Source: Mytilus edulis
Lineage: Eukaryota > Mollusca > Bivalvia > Mytilida > Mytilidae
Direction of reading: 5' to 3'
Length of the DNA stretch: 64,000 nucleotides
NCBI RefSeq assembly: GCF_963676685.1
Contig: NC_092348.1
Location: forward strand, 19,443,386-19,507,385
Shown here: positions 47,901 through 59,900 of the stretch, one piece after another
How positions within the stretch are numbered: position 1 is the first letter of the stretch
Layout: each line of letters starts with the position of its first letter
Notes under the pieces: model-generated
What the model saw: only the letters and a program-made list of their open reading frames with translations
What the model was told of the DNA's origin: nothing
Databases searched by the model: none
Translations under genes and position numbers: made by a program

Positions 47901-50900
47901 TGCTTCATCGGAACATAAAGAATTATGGGTAATATCATTGTTCGTACACCAAAATGAAAAAAACGTTACTTCGTTGCTTGAATTTCATTTGTTTAGAATG
48001 TTTCAAACAAATCACAAGGTTTTGGTGAACGCTTTTAAAGATATGACCCAAAATGCATTAGATTCTGAAACATGGAAATATTCCATATGAGAATGCATAA
48101 CCTAACAGTTATAAGCAGACATTGTTGAAGGCTGAATTGCAACCTATAGTTGTTAAACTTCTAAGTCATTTGATCTCTGGTGGAGAGTTGTCTCATTAGC
48201 AATCATACCACACCTTTTTTGTCTTTGTATATATAATGCTTCAAGTTACATTTTTGGGAGTTTTTGTTTTGTTTTACTAGTAAATTTAATAGAAAAATAT
48301 GATGATATCTAAAACTTTACATTTAGGTATCTTTCTTGTACTATACTGATATAAAATTGAAAATGGAAATGGGGAATGTGTCAAAGAGACAACAACCCAA
48401 CCATAGAGCAGATAACAGAGCTCCTGAACATTCTTTTTTTTCATGTAATTTTTTTAAGACAATGATAAAACTGAATATACCATATAAGTCCTTTATTAAG
48501 CTACCAGCTATCAAGACTTGAATTGAAGTAAGCTCTTTGAAATATTCCTCATTTCCATTCTCAATTTATTTTTTAACTTTTAATTGCAAAAGTGGTTTAA
48601 TTGCTAATGAGAAAATTATCTAACCAATAAAGGAGAAGAATGTTAGAATACAGCCTTTAATAAATCCTGTTTTACAAGACCAATAGGCAAAATATTTCTC
48701 TTTTACCTGATATGGTCAGAATTTAGACCATTATGCTAAAATTGCCCCAGAAGTTAAACCAACAAATATTCAATACACTTTATCACATCGATAAAACTGG
48801 ACAAAGGAGTAATATTGTCTTAAATAGTATGACCTTATTTTACTGGGTCCCTGTATCATTGGATACTGACCTAGGAGGACAAGGATTCTGGTTACATGAG
48901 AAGATTCCAGTCCCTGGTTTGGATTTAGAATCACAGTACGCTGGATCTACTTCTTCATAATGGTTTCTACGACAAAAAGCTGACACTGTTTTACTACCTA
49001 TAAATATATATTGTTAAATGCATTAGGTAAGTAAACAGCCATAAAAATTATGCTTTATATCTTAGATTTATATATGTTGTGTACAAGATGTAAGTTTGTA
49101 CAAATTATAATTTGTACAGGGTCAGGATTTTTGTACAAGTTATAAGTTTTTTGACACCTACCTTCTTGCAACAGGTGATACAGGTTTATCTTATAATATG
49201 AACCAGTGTATTGTTTTAAATTTAAACACATATTCTTCAAACTAACATTTAATGCTATTCTCCTTGTCTTCAAACTGGAAATGAGGATATGGTTTAAATT
49301 ATAATTTTATTTTTTTCCTTATACCATATTCATATTCATACAAAATCTTTGTGTGGTCTTATAATGGTTTTGTATCAATGCTCAGTTTAAGTCTGTATCA
49401 TGAAGTTGTGAAAATGACAGAAATATGCGAAACAAAAGACTGTTTGCTTGCATTATCCATTTGTGTTCAGCAGGTCATAAAACACTGATTACTTGTACAA
49501 AAAATCTGTACAACATTACAACTTGTACACAACATATACATTGCAAATAGTTAAAAATATAGATGTATTGTTTGACAGTTTTGTTCTTACAATATAAAGG
49601 AGAAAGGGAAAAATTAAGCTCAAAATTTAACAAAACCAAACAAGACATAAATGGCCTAAAAGATTTTCAATTACTATGGTAAACACAATTTTGTAGTACT
49701 TACAATAAAAAAAAACAACAATCACACATGACAATTAACTACAATAACAACCAATGAAAAAATGAGAATGTTTTTTTTTAAGAATTTTCATATATGTGAG
49801 CCACTTCTCTTACTGGTACTTAAGGTAGAGATTCCAATTTTTATGAAGACTTATTCAAGAACCAAAAAAGCTTCCTACCTCCTGCACATGGCTCTGAGCA
49901 TGCTGTTACAGATATACTCCAAGAATACATATCAGATCTTCTTGTGGTTAACTTCTCATGTTGATCTATAGGTAATGCATATTCATAACTAATTCCAGGA
50001 TTTTTGTCTTGTACTAGAATCTAAAAAATTAAATATACACATTGTAAATTGATCATACAATGTAATGAAACTTGATGCTGATATCATGAATTGTGTTTTT
50101 TTCTTTTTTACCTATATAGCTTTGAATTACTGCAGAATCCAAGATATTTATTTTGAAAATATGAAAACATTTAAATTCTCATGCTGAAACTGTTTTCCAT
50201 AAAATGAGATTAAGTTAAAAAAGTGTTCTGTTTTATGTTAATAATTCATTTGGTCTATAAAAAAAACAAGGAGATGAGTATACACTTAATGTAGAAAAAA
50301 TTAAATAGCCAACTGCATAAAACATTTTAAAAGTCCAAATTTGATGCCTATGCTGTTTCTTTGAATTGGTACCTTCTATACAGATGATTCAATACACTAC
50401 ACTACACAGCATCAGCTTCTTACAACACTATTACACAAATATTCAGGAGTCAAAGATCTTTGCAATTCCTGTCAAATGTTTTACCTCTAAAACTAAGTCT
50501 TCTGTTAGTGGTCCATCACATGTCAGTGTCTCTGGTTTATTGTATGGTCGACTGTAGTAAAACTTAGCTCCTCCTATCTTATATTCACCAGGCCAAGCAA
50601 CACGATGTTCACCATTCAGTAAATATTTACCAAATATATCACGTATCGACAGATAGTTTGATGATAAGGCATTTTCTTTAATTTTTATAGATCTAGCTGT
50701 CTTTGGTAATACAGCTATCGGGAAATATGCTGAAAAATATTAAATTGAGAGAAATAAACATTATTATACCTAAACACTGGAAGTTAAGCAACCAACAATC
50801 AATCAATCAATATTCTACCGAAACAAAATCAAGCATATTTGATATAACAAATAGACAAACCAATAATAATCAAACAGCATATTCTCTTTAAGGATGTACT

Positions 50901-53900
50901 TCGGTGAGATTAGGTAAAAATTAAGAAATTAAGAAATTAAAATTGATACTATAAGCTGGTAGAGCATCAATTAAGGATAAAGATAAGCTAAAAATATTGA
51001 TAGGTCATGGACCTCCTTTTCGAGATATTTGAGATTTAAAATATGGCGGGAAAAGGCTGAATCAGACTTTTACCTTATATTTGCATTGGTATTATTTGGG
51101 TCTAAAAATAAAAGAAAGAAAATCAAGAATCTTCTAAAATTTTGATTAATTACCTATCATGAGCTATAAAGTCTTATATGAAAAAATATATGGGTGTTAT
51201 GGGACAAAATATTTTACATTATATTGTATGGAAAAACACCAAGGAGTCCGAAAATTTGACACAAATTCCAAAACCTCACCTAAGTACATCCTTAAAGTCA
51301 AGTTTTTATCTGAACTTTTTAAAAAATAAAATAATTGTGTTTGGTTTGTTGGCGCTTATTGCTACAGTTTTTAAAAATATAACATTTTATAAATAATAAG
51401 TTAACTCTTTGTTCATAATATACATATATATTGATCTACTTACCATACTAATAAGGGAGGAAAGTATTTTTTTATAAAATTGTTTTTTTGCCATTCCTTC
51501 AAAATTTCAAAGCTGTATTATATTATTGACACAGACTAAACACTGTATCATTGAATTCTGCAGAAAGGATTTATGGAATAACTAATCCAAGAATTCAAAT
51601 AGAGAAAAATATTCAACAAGTGACCGAACAACACATTAATTCACGAATGCGCATAGCGCATGAGTTAATTATCAGTGTTGTTCAGTCACGAGTTGAATAT
51701 TTTTCGATATTTGAATTTTTTAATTAGTTATTCTTTATATTACATTGGCAAATGGCTTTTTTTTAAAAGAAATTAATGTAAAACATGTAAGGAACTATAT
51801 CTTTTTTCTACGCATTCACAATATGTTTTGATCCGCCGCTATCGATGTCTTGACAACGCCTATTGTTGTATGACGTCAGAGAGTGAAATAACCATGTTTA
51901 TTTCACATGTGAAATTATCGGTTTTGATTTAAAATTTGGGAAATCAATTAATGTAATTCATTAATAATTGAATTTAACTGCTTTTAATATTAGCCTTCAT
52001 GTATATTCCATCTAATATTTTACTTCTAAAACAAGGTAGCATGTACATATGATAACCTTTACTTACTGTTTAATTTAGGTTGTTCTGTATATTCACCACT
52101 TAATATTCTACAAGTAGAGTTATCTCCCCTACAGACTCCACAAATGTCATTAGAGGCATTAGAACCAACAATCCAGTCACATCCTATTGGCTGAATAATA
52201 ATTAAAAAGGTGATTATGTTATTGCCAATACACACTTCAGAAAGATCATAAGATAAATTAGGAGGGACCAAAAATAGCAATTTGAAGCTTAAAACAAAAA
52301 TGTTATTATCTCCCTTACACCAATTACTGTATAATACATATTTTTGAATTAATTGTGTGTATTTGTTTTTTTTAAAACTTAAGGAACCATTTGCAAAATG
52401 TAGTTAATAAACACAATGAAAAACCACCTAGAACAAATGAATATTACTACATGTACATGTGCTATAAAGTCCATATTTTTTGCATTGACTGAATTATTAC
52501 AATAATGGCTGAATTCACAATAATCTATGATGTTCAACATTGCATTTTTAAACAGAGGCTTTACACATAAAAAAACCCAACTTATTTGATAAGTAAAGCA
52601 AGCGCTGGTTGTCAAATCCAAGTTGAATATTTGCCATAAGTTAAAAATATATCTGCTGGATAAAATTTAGAATTGAAATGGGGAATGTTTCAAATACACA
52701 ACAACCTGACCAATGGGCAGATCATATGTTCATCATTCATGACCAAAAAGTTACTTCTTAAATGTCTATTTTTAATTTTTCAGTTATTGAGATAACTTCT
52801 GTTGTCATTCTATTAATTAACATTATCTTTATTTTGATATGATGAAATAAACTTTTTAGATGGTTATGTTTCATGCGTACCTTGCACACACCATTTATAC
52901 AAAGGTTGTTTTTGTCCATACACTTCATACCATCAACAGCAGTATGTTTGATATTGAACACATAACTGTAGGTCTCAGCATAGCAATGCAGAATACATGG
53001 CTCATTAACTGAAAATACACCAGAATAACTTTTAAATACTAGAAAATGTAACCTTAATAAAATGTAATGTGAATAGATGTAATTCTTGAAAAAAATCCTA
53101 AGGCCATACAAAAAATACCTAATAACTCTTTCACAGTCCCACTTTTTTTCTGATTTCAAACAAAAACCTATGATTATTTCTTAATATTATTTTCATCTAG
53201 AAAGAGGTTTGAAAAAATGTTAAAAAAAATAAAAATAATTCTTTATCAGTTTATAATTTAACTTACAGTCATAAAGTTTATGATTAGGTTTCCATTTGAG
53301 GTACCATCCTCTGTAAGGTTCTTTGTTGTAAGATGTACACTGTACATCATAAAAATCCCCATCCCCATCAGGACACACCTATAATATACAAAATAATCCA
53401 TCAAATATTATTCAAACACTCAAAATATAGTGCAGATAAATAATCAACATTTTAGGTAAATGCTGTTTCATTAAAACAAAGTTCTTGAGTTGACTCTCAG
53501 AAATTGTACTCTTAACGTGACGGTACCCAAATTGCACCTATTTTGACAGTTTTTTCATCTACATTTTTTTATGATAAAGACAAAAATGTCCATTCTGTGT
53601 TTATTTTGTAGCCGTATCCTTCTTTATTATAAAGGTACACCAATTTGATTTTTATGCCATATGGAATCATAGAAAAATTGGTCTAAACTGACCTCCAAAC
53701 CATCAATGATTCTGAAATGAGGAGTACCCAAATTGCATCCATGCTTAAATTCACATCGTCAAAAGTCTAATAACAGAGATTTTGTTAAATTTCTCTAAAT
53801 ATTTTGAACAATTGGATATTAGTCCATGCTTACTCTTCATTATTTTTTAAATGGATACTTGTAACATATTGTATTTGCTCATTTTAAAAAGATGACGTTT

Positions 53901-56900
53901 TGATGACGTCGCATGGCGACGTTTCAGTACATTTTGCTTTTTCAGTAAATACTTCATCTGTTGATAAATACTGTGAACGTTTTGTGCATATCTAAATAGT
54001 TTTACCTATGTTGAAAGATGTGCTTAGTATCAAATCATAAAAATACAAATTGTTTAGTCTCTATGAAATCTTGTAAGATTTTCGCTGCTAGTTTTGCTAA
54101 ATAGGTGCAATTTGGGTACTTGGTGCAATTTGGGTACCGTTACGTTAGGGGTCAAAGGACTTTTTACCAACAGTCAGGATTTGGCTATTGGGAGGAATTC
54201 ATAAATGGCTAGTTAAATTATCCGTAATTTGGGAATTCTGGACTGAATTATATCCTGATGTGGGAGCAGATATGATATGTGTCATTTTGGTCTCTTGTGG
54301 ACAGTTGTCTCATTGGTAATCATACCACATCTTTTTTTTTTTATAGACACAATATTTTTACAGGCAGTCTGGAATTTGTGTTATTGTCTCTGGATTTTGG
54401 ATTAAGATCAAATTCTACCCTGTCCTATTATGAAGGGTGCCGTCAACTCTTGTTGTACATGTTAAAGAATTATAAAAATAGTAACAATAAGATCTATGTA
54501 ACCATTCAAACCAATACTTACCTTTACATTACACATTTTGTAAACTTTATCATCTCCCTGACAGGGCATACCACCATACTGAGGTCTGAAACAAATATCA
54601 AAATCATAAAAATATAAGGATTTGGTATATATCTATTACATTTTATGTAGTTTGTTATATCATTTTCTATTACCGTCAAAATTAAGATATTGTTTAAATC
54701 TTGTTAACCTCACACAAATTAAACATAACCATTAAGAAGCTGATCACTATTGTATTGATGTACTGCTAGCTTATCCTTTAGAAATCCTTTATTTTACAAG
54801 ACGTAAAGACAATACTGTAAACTAACTTATATTCACAGATTCTTTATTTTGTGATTAGCCCTTTGTAGCCCATTTCATGGAGATTTAATTTTGTGATTCT
54901 CAAATTTACTTGATGTACTTAAATATGAAAAATAACATACTTACAATGGTTTGTTACATTGTCTCTCTCTCTTGGTAACACCACCACCACAAGAACGGGA
55001 ACATTCTGACCATACTGACCACTCAGACCACCCACCATCTACAGGACTAGGACCATGCTGTCCAAACTTTACACATGCACCTTGGCGACACCACTGAAAA
55101 GAAACAGGAGTATACTTCACATTCTATATGAAAAGTTATATAGTTATATAAAAACAAGTACCTTATATTAGATTATTTATTATTAATTTGTCTTACCTTT
55201 GGTATTTAAAGAGATCTTGCAACTTTCATATTAATTTACTTTAAAACAACAGAAAATGAATTCCAAGAGGAATTGCTCTGACCAGTGTGTCTGTCACTTA
55301 CTTCTTATGTGCCTCAAACAGAAGTAACATTTACCAGTCTTAAAGCCATTGATAAGATATGTCAGGTGATTATAAACAATACCTAACAGATCACAACATG
55401 ACTTTAAAAAAAAGAGTAAAATAACAAATATTGCCTACCTACCCTACCATGACCACAAGATGTTCCCTCAGCAGCTGGTAAAAACTTTGTCTCACATCGT
55501 TGTCTTCCTCTGAAACACCATAGTGACTTACAGATGTCCTGAAATTATATATTCAAATTTTACTAGTAAGAAAAACTAATTGTTGAATTTTAATCAATGT
55601 TTGGCACTCAAATCCTCAGAGTAGCCAGTCTACTGAAGTTATTGGTAACGGTTTAACTTTTATCCTTCTATTATGAAGCAATGTTTCTTATAATTGAAAT
55701 AAGTTCTTACAAAACAGCTTTGGTGCAGACTTTTAAGGAAAAACCCTTCATCTTATAATACTTTGCACTAGTTTGTATTCTTACTTTCAGTTGATATGGC
55801 ATATCAAACTGGTACCATTAGTACTATTTAATGAATGATTTTACTTTGAGAGACTCAACCTATTTCAGGAGAAGACAGTATGTAGAGTTCGCTGAAGACT
55901 GTATGTTGCCCTCTATATAGCGGTCTTTGGGTTATATTTCTTGTTGGTTTGGTGTGTCATTGCAGTTAACAGAATATTTCAATAAGACAAATCACTCTAT
56001 GACAACAAACCTTTCCAAAATCATATCCACAAAGCTTGGCTTTATCACCAAACTGCCATTTACACTGCATATCAGCATCATACAACTCTCCTGGTAACTT
56101 GTCAGGAAAAGATAACTCTGCTACATTCTTAGAATGGTTAGACAAACACTGTGCTTGTGGTGTACTAAAACAATAAAGATTTTCATTTTGATTTAAGAAC
56201 GCATTTTAAGCTTGAATGATTTCTTAGGGTTCTGTTGTATGTACTATAAATAAACTTGTGTGTTCATTTGTTATTGCGATTGTTGAAAAATGGACAAAAA
56301 TGTGAGATTCCTGTCACTTCAGGAAAACATGTAAACAAAAAATTCTGCAAAAGTTCAAAATACCATTTTTAAGTTTTATGAAAAAACTATCATGCCACAA
56401 TTTTCACAGTATCAATCAAAAACATTTCTTAATTATCTTATTTTACAGAATTCATTTTCATAATCATAATCATTGGATTAGCTGCTGCAGTGCAATTGTA
56501 ATATAATCATAAAACACAGAGCACTGATTTAAAAATCCTTTAAAATGACTATATAAATTAACTAGTACACATCATACATAAATATGTAACCATATTTTCA
56601 TCTGTTAGGCTGTTGCTTGTGAGGCATTGGGTTGCTGTCTTGTTGACATTTACCCCACATCTATTTTTGTTCATATGAACTCACAAATTTGCTTAAAACT
56701 TGTCATATCAATAAATTTCAACCGCTCTGTAAGTACAATTTTTATGGAACTAATTTAAGTTTTAAATATAAATCATAGTCTGTTTAACAATCAGTTATTA
56801 ACATTTTAAAATGAGTCAATACAGTTTCAGGGGAGATAATTATTAACATTTAAAAGATTTATGCTGTTAACTTACTTCAAGAATCTCATAAGATAGGCTT

Positions 56901-59900
56901 TACTACATATTGACCATTGGAACAATCCATCTTTACTAACAAGGGTAGGTGACATCAATTTACCAGCAGACTGTGAACAGTAGTTACCTTCTCCATCATG
57001 GAACATTCCAAAACTGAAAAAAATTAAATGAAAGCTTCATACATTTTTAGAATAAATTTTTTTTTTAGATTGAGGTTGATTAAGAGCTTGTATAAATATC
57101 TGTCTTTTAATGATGGTAAAGAATATGTTGATCTTGATATGTCTTTTTGGTATTTTGAATTAATAGGTTGCTGTCTTATTGATGTTTAACCAACATCATC
57201 TTTTATCTAAGTTACATTTATTAAAACTATCTAAGGAAGTTTTGATACTACAAACTACTGTGAAATTATCCCAAATGTAGATTTATTATATCTTCTTTCA
57301 CCTTTGACTTTACAGCTATTCTGTAGGACTTCCAATATTATAAGTCTAAATGACCCCTTCACCGGTTCACCCTTTCAATACAAGAATTTCTCAAAATAAG
57401 TCCTACATCATTAACACATTTTGTGTTGTATGGAGAAATGTTTATCTACTTACTTGTGCCCAATTTCATGAGCTATAGTAAAGGCTGTAGTCAGACCTGT
57501 ATCTACTTACTTGTGCCCAATATCATGAGCTATAGTAAAGGCTGTAGTTAGACCTGTATCTACTTACTTGTGCCCCATCTCATGAACTATAGTAAAGGCT
57601 GTAGTTAGACCTGTATCTACTTACTTGTGCCCCATCTCATGAGCTATAGTAAAGGCTGTAGTCAGACCTGTATCTTCATTAATGGTACAACTTCTCACTC
57701 TGTTACACATGCCTTCTATTGGTGCAAACCCTACAGATATCAACATATATTAAAAGAGATTGTTAGTTTGGCATATGGAACTGGTGATTATCATTATAGA
57801 CTTGATGGTGACTTTTAAATCTGTTTTGCTAACTTCGTTTTTTTTTCGTGGATGTCTCATTGATTTTTACCAATTAAATCCTATAATGCATATTCATGTA
57901 ACAAAGAAAACGAACAAAAAGGATACATTCATAATCATGTTATGTAAGATAAAAATAAAAGTACTTGCCAAACCTTTTGCCCATAAATAAAACATTATTC
58001 ATTTTCCCACAAGATTACTTTGCCTATAATTAGGGAGATAACTCTATTTCAAAATACAGAAATTCTGACACAGTTGGAATATCTTTAAAATTTACTTTCT
58101 ATCTATATAAGCACTGGTTACTTTTTCTTTCAATCAATTTATATTTTACTTTCCTAACATGAAATGTTAAATAAGTGATCATTTTTATATGACCTCTACA
58201 ATATGGTTGTCCTATATTATTCTCCACAATATCAGGACAGCTCTCCTCTTAAGAGCACCAGACAATAATGATCAATACTGCTTACCTAAAGTATCACATG
58301 GTGAGTTTTTATATGAACACAGGTCCATCCCTGTCATCAGTATAGCATGGTCATGTTGTCTGCCCCTGTCTCCTTCCAAGACCGCTTGCCAGGAACAAAA
58401 ACTGTTTAATGTCTTGTCTGCATGATAACCAATGGTTAATCCTGGCTGGAAAATATAGAAGAGATGTATTTTTTTGTCTAGTAATAAGTGTGTATTTCAT
58501 TAGAAAAAAAAGATAAATCAAAGTTTGTCAAATTGAAGTATAGAATGTATCCACTATTTAGGTTCCTGTGAATCACTTTTGCACAGTGGTGCCAAACATA
58601 TTTTAAACAGTGAATTTGATGGGATTTGTCTATGCTTGATTTGTAATGGCAAAATATAGAAATAAGGACGCTATCAAACAGTTTTTGTTTCATTCCCTAA
58701 CATTTCTGGATATCTTTATTTATCATTTTCTTTAAAAGACCAGAAACAAAAGTGGTTTGATGGCAGAGGTGTTTTGGATTGGCCTCAGGTTATACTGCTA
58801 CATAAATGCATATCTTATATTTTAATTTCACTACTAGACCACACAACAGCCAGTGATATAGTGACAAGTCTATATCACAGGCTGTTTGGTGATCTAGTTA
58901 AGATTTTTTTAAATGACAATTTTGAAACTCAAATGTATGTAATAAAGCAGTATGACCGATTGATAGACAACAAAGGTACATATAAATACTGAATACAGAC
59001 TAAATAAAGGTTACTGTACAGTCTTCAACAATGAGCAAAACCAATACTGTATAATAAGTATATTACCTCGTCTCCCTCCAGAATAATGAGTCCCACTAAT
59101 ACTATACTGACTTTATTACCAAGACTCCTGTCTCTGAACAACTCAGCAACCTAGAATGAACAATGAATAATAAAGTTCATAGTGAAATGTTTTAATTCTA
59201 AATAAGATAGAACTGCAATTTGTTTGTTGAGAATTGTTTTGACAATATCAACATTAAGGAAATTGATTTCCCTTCTTTTTCACAAGTACAGATGAACTCA
59301 TAAACAGATTGTTATTACTATTTAACCCTGTTCGAAGGTTTAAAATCTAATTTGTATAGACAAAGTCTGATGGACCTCATATTATAGAATTATCTTATTT
59401 CCCTATTAAATAATGCAAGGATGTATACCTATATATAGAGGAGATAAAAAATAAAATATATTGTATAAAATAAACACACACAAAAAAATCACAAACGGTG
59501 CCAAGCAATTATAACAAAAAAGTGGTTATTGTTGTATTTATTATCCTATTATCTGAAAGTTTGGATTACTTCTATTTATTGATGTTAATAATTATAGCTA
59601 CAATGTACTGATCATCAAAATTCTGCATATTTGTACTCCCTGTATTCATCTCACTCTGGAATGCTTCATTTTGTGACTTGGAGTGAGTATTTTGAAATAT
59701 CAATATGATGTAAAATCTTATACTGTGAATTCATTTATTTGTGGGTACCAATTTTCATGGATATTTAAATTCATTGTTTTAGTAGGTCTGCATACATTCC
59801 TTCAGAAAATTTGTAATTCTTTGAACATTTAAAACGTGCTAACTCTGTACACATGAAGTCCATGCAAAATTGTTATTTTGTTAACAATAGTTATTTCTTG

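Noticed and set aside
57443..57670. Regular 57-bp repeats considered as a CRISPR-like array
   Set aside because: Units are contiguous without spacers and are clearly duplicated exon-intron sequence in an animal gene.
58853..58878. Small hairpin GTGATATAG/CTATATCAC
   Set aside because: Nine-base arms in AT-rich DNA are expected by chance in a window this long.
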